7,818 nucleotides of DNA. It comes from Phycisphaerae bacterium. GTDB lineage: Bacteria; Planctomycetota; Phycisphaerae; Phycisphaerales; UBA1924. Made by a program: the position numbers and the translations under genes. The DNA lies in the NCBI GenBank assembly GCA_016794945.1, contig JAEUIX010000137.1, positions 1-7,818 of the forward strand, read 5' to 3'. Of the stretch, positions 7,038-7,818 are shown piece by piece (positions within the stretch are counted from its first letter, which is position 1; each line of letters starts with the position of its first letter). A model generated the notes under the pieces. It was not told the origin of the DNA, did no database searches, and saw only the letters and a list, made by a program, of their open reading frames with translations.

Positions 7038-7043
7038 CGCCCC

Positions 7044-7640
7044 GTGCACCGACACCTTACGATCTGCGTGTTCTGCGCCGCCAGCCGCCGATGCCACCCC
7101 GACTACGTGCGCCACGCCGAGGACCTGGGACGGCTCCTGGCCGTGCGGGGCCACACGATGGTGACCGGCGGCGGCTCGACGGGCCTGATGGGGGCGGTGG
7201 CCGACAGCGCGCTGAACAACGGCGGACGCGTGGTCGGCGTGATGCCGAAGTTCATGCACTCGGTCGAGGTCGCGCACGGCCGGCTGTCGGACATGCGGCT
7301 GGTCGAGAGCATGTCCGAGCGGCTCGACACCATGCTGGCGATCTCCGACGCGTTCATCGCCCTGCCCGGCGGGTGCGGCACCCTCGAGGAGATCCTCCTG
7401 GTGGTCACGCGCAAGCGCCTCGGCAGGCACGCCGGTCCGCTCGTACTGGTGAACACGCGGCGCTACTTCGACCACCTCGCGGCGGCGCTGCAGTCGGCCA
7501 TCGATGAAGGGTTCATGGATGCGCGGCACGGCGCGATGTGGGCCCTGGCAGGAGAACCTTCCGGCGCACTCGAGCTGGTCGAACGCACGCCCCCGTGGCC
7601 CGCCGAGAACGCACGCTTCGCCGTTCCCGGCGGACGCTGA
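7044..7640 (+). CDS. LOG-family protein (cytokinin riboside 5'-monophosphate phosphoribohydrolase-like)
   Basis: This 198-residue protein has the usual length and Rossmann-like fold of the LOG family (TIGR00730 type), which hydrolyses the N-glycosidic bond of nucleoside 5'-monophosphates such as AMP or cytokinin ribotides. Motifs are CVFCAAS (8-14, family F-C-G-S-S), VTGGGSTGLMG (40-50, phosphate binding), and the signature PGGCGTLEE (108-116, family P-G-G-x-G-T-x-x-E, with E116 the catalytic-type Glu). R93 matches the conserved Arg of the family's R-K pair, but the next residue is Leu94 rather than Lys. The GTG at 7044 is preferred because homology starts immediately after it and TACGCT sits just upstream; a longer ATG-initiated frame would begin inside the neighbouring divergent gene. 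The natural substrate in bacteria is often unclear. It is read alone, divergent from the EEP gene. Confidence 0.92.
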   Translation: MHRHLTICVFCAASRRCHPDYVRHAEDLGRLLAVRGHTMVTGGGSTGLMGAVADSALNNGGRVVGVMPKFMHSVEVAHGRLSDMRLVESMSERLDTMLAISDAFIALPGGCGTLEEILLVVTRKRLGRHAGPLVLVNTRRYFDHLAAALQSAIDEGFMDARHGAMWALAGEPSGALELVERTPPWPAENARFAVPGGR

Positions 7641-7699
7641 CGCCCACGCACCGACCCTTCGCCCCCGGCCCGACGCCCCCCGAACGCCCTTCCCTGCGC

Positions 7700-7767
7700 C
7701 CGGCGGGGTGAATCCGCCCTGCGCCGGACGGCGTAGTCGTTCCCGGCAGGGCGCGGCGCGTGCCGGG
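7700..7767 (+). other. Inverted repeats downstream of LOG / upstream of the right-edge gene
   Basis: The 163-bp gap 7641-7803 has no convincing gene. It holds two inverted repeats: GGCGG/CCGCC with a 7-nt loop (7702-7718, with an alternative outer pairing CCGGCG/CGCCGG at 7700-7727), and CCCGGCA/TGCCGGG with a 12-nt loop (7742-7767). No T-tract follows either, so a standard intrinsic terminator is not supported. They could end the LOG transcript in a GC-rich host, or form a structured leader for the following gene. I recognise no known riboswitch consensus. Confidence 0.3.
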
Positions 7768-7791
7768 CCCGTCGCCATGGCATCTCGGCAC

Positions 7792-7797
7792 AAGGAG
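7792..7797 (+). promoter_or_regulatory. Shine-Dalgarno of the right-edge gene
   Basis: AAGGAG with a 6-nt spacer before the ATG at 7804 is a near-ideal ribosome-binding site and the strongest in the window. It selects 7804 over an in-frame ATG nine codons upstream (7777), which has no ribosome-binding site. Confidence 0.65.
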
Positions 7798-7803
7798 CGT
7801 GCA

Positions 7804-7818
7804 ATGTTCGCCGTTGGT
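7804..7818 (+). CDS. Start of an unidentified gene cut by the right edge
   Basis: Only five codons (MFAVG) are visible after a strong AAGGAG Shine-Dalgarno. The family cannot be named. The good ribosome-binding site and the preceding non-coding DNA argue for a real start. If the upstream in-frame ATG at 7777 were used, the protein would begin with the basic segment MASRHKERAMFAVG. Confidence 0.5.

Noticed and set aside
6570..7793. A 407-codon minus-strand frame across LOG and the EEP promoter region
   Set aside because: It overlaps the well-supported LOG gene in antisense and the EEP gene in another frame, and its translation is low-complexity.
1..7818. Mobile elements, CRISPR arrays, tRNA or rRNA genes, or a defence system
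   Set aside because: I saw no terminal inverted repeats, transposase or integrase motifs, regularly spaced repeats or RNA-gene signatures. The genes present are ordinary metabolic or exported-enzyme families.

Overview
The window is very GC-rich, roughly 70% by eye, and almost entirely coding. It looks like the chromosome of a high-GC environmental bacterium. The mix of an AnmK-type kinase, a cytoplasmic family-20 glycoside hydrolase, a Tat-exported flavin amine oxidase, a lipoprotein phosphodiesterase and an exported protein resembling DUF6263 fits a planctomycete of the Phycisphaerae type best. That taxonomic guess is inference and moderate at most. I see no mobile element, rRNA, tRNA, CRISPR array or prophage gene. 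The large ORFs antisense to the real genes are products of the GC-rich codon pattern.

Layout: (1) positions 1-2234, minus strand: a GH20 beta-N-acetylhexosaminidase-like gene whose stop overlaps the start (ATGA) of anmK, which runs off the left edge. Together they suggest amino-sugar or peptidoglycan-fragment recycling in the cytoplasm. (2) 2307-3359, plus strand: an L-threonine aldolase, divergent from the GH20 gene and convergent, with only 3 bp between stops, with the next block. (3) 3363-7006, minus strand: three genes read as lipoprotein endonuclease/exonuclease/phosphatase, then Tat-signal flavin amine oxidase, then Sec-signal DUF6263-like protein; all three products are predicted to leave the cytoplasm. 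(4) 7044-7640, plus strand: a LOG-family gene, divergent from block 3 across a 37-bp gap. (5) 7641-7803: an intergenic region with inverted repeats, leading to a strong Shine-Dalgarno and the first codons of another plus-strand gene at the right edge.

The most interesting signal is regulatory. The hexamer TAYGCT (TACGCT or TATGCT) lies 5 to 8 nt upstream of the start codon of five genes: anmK, GH20, threonine aldolase, the endonuclease-family lipoprotein gene and LOG. None of these five has a convincing Shine-Dalgarno. By eye I find no other copy of the hexamer on either strand. A -10 element at that distance places transcription initiation on or beside the start codon, so these look like leaderless mRNAs. 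The two genes inside the minus-strand block (amine oxidase and DUF6263-like) lack the hexamer and have clear Shine-Dalgarno sequences, as does the gene at the right edge. The anmK copy of the hexamer sits inside the last codons of the GH20 gene, so anmK may have its own promoter as well as translational coupling.
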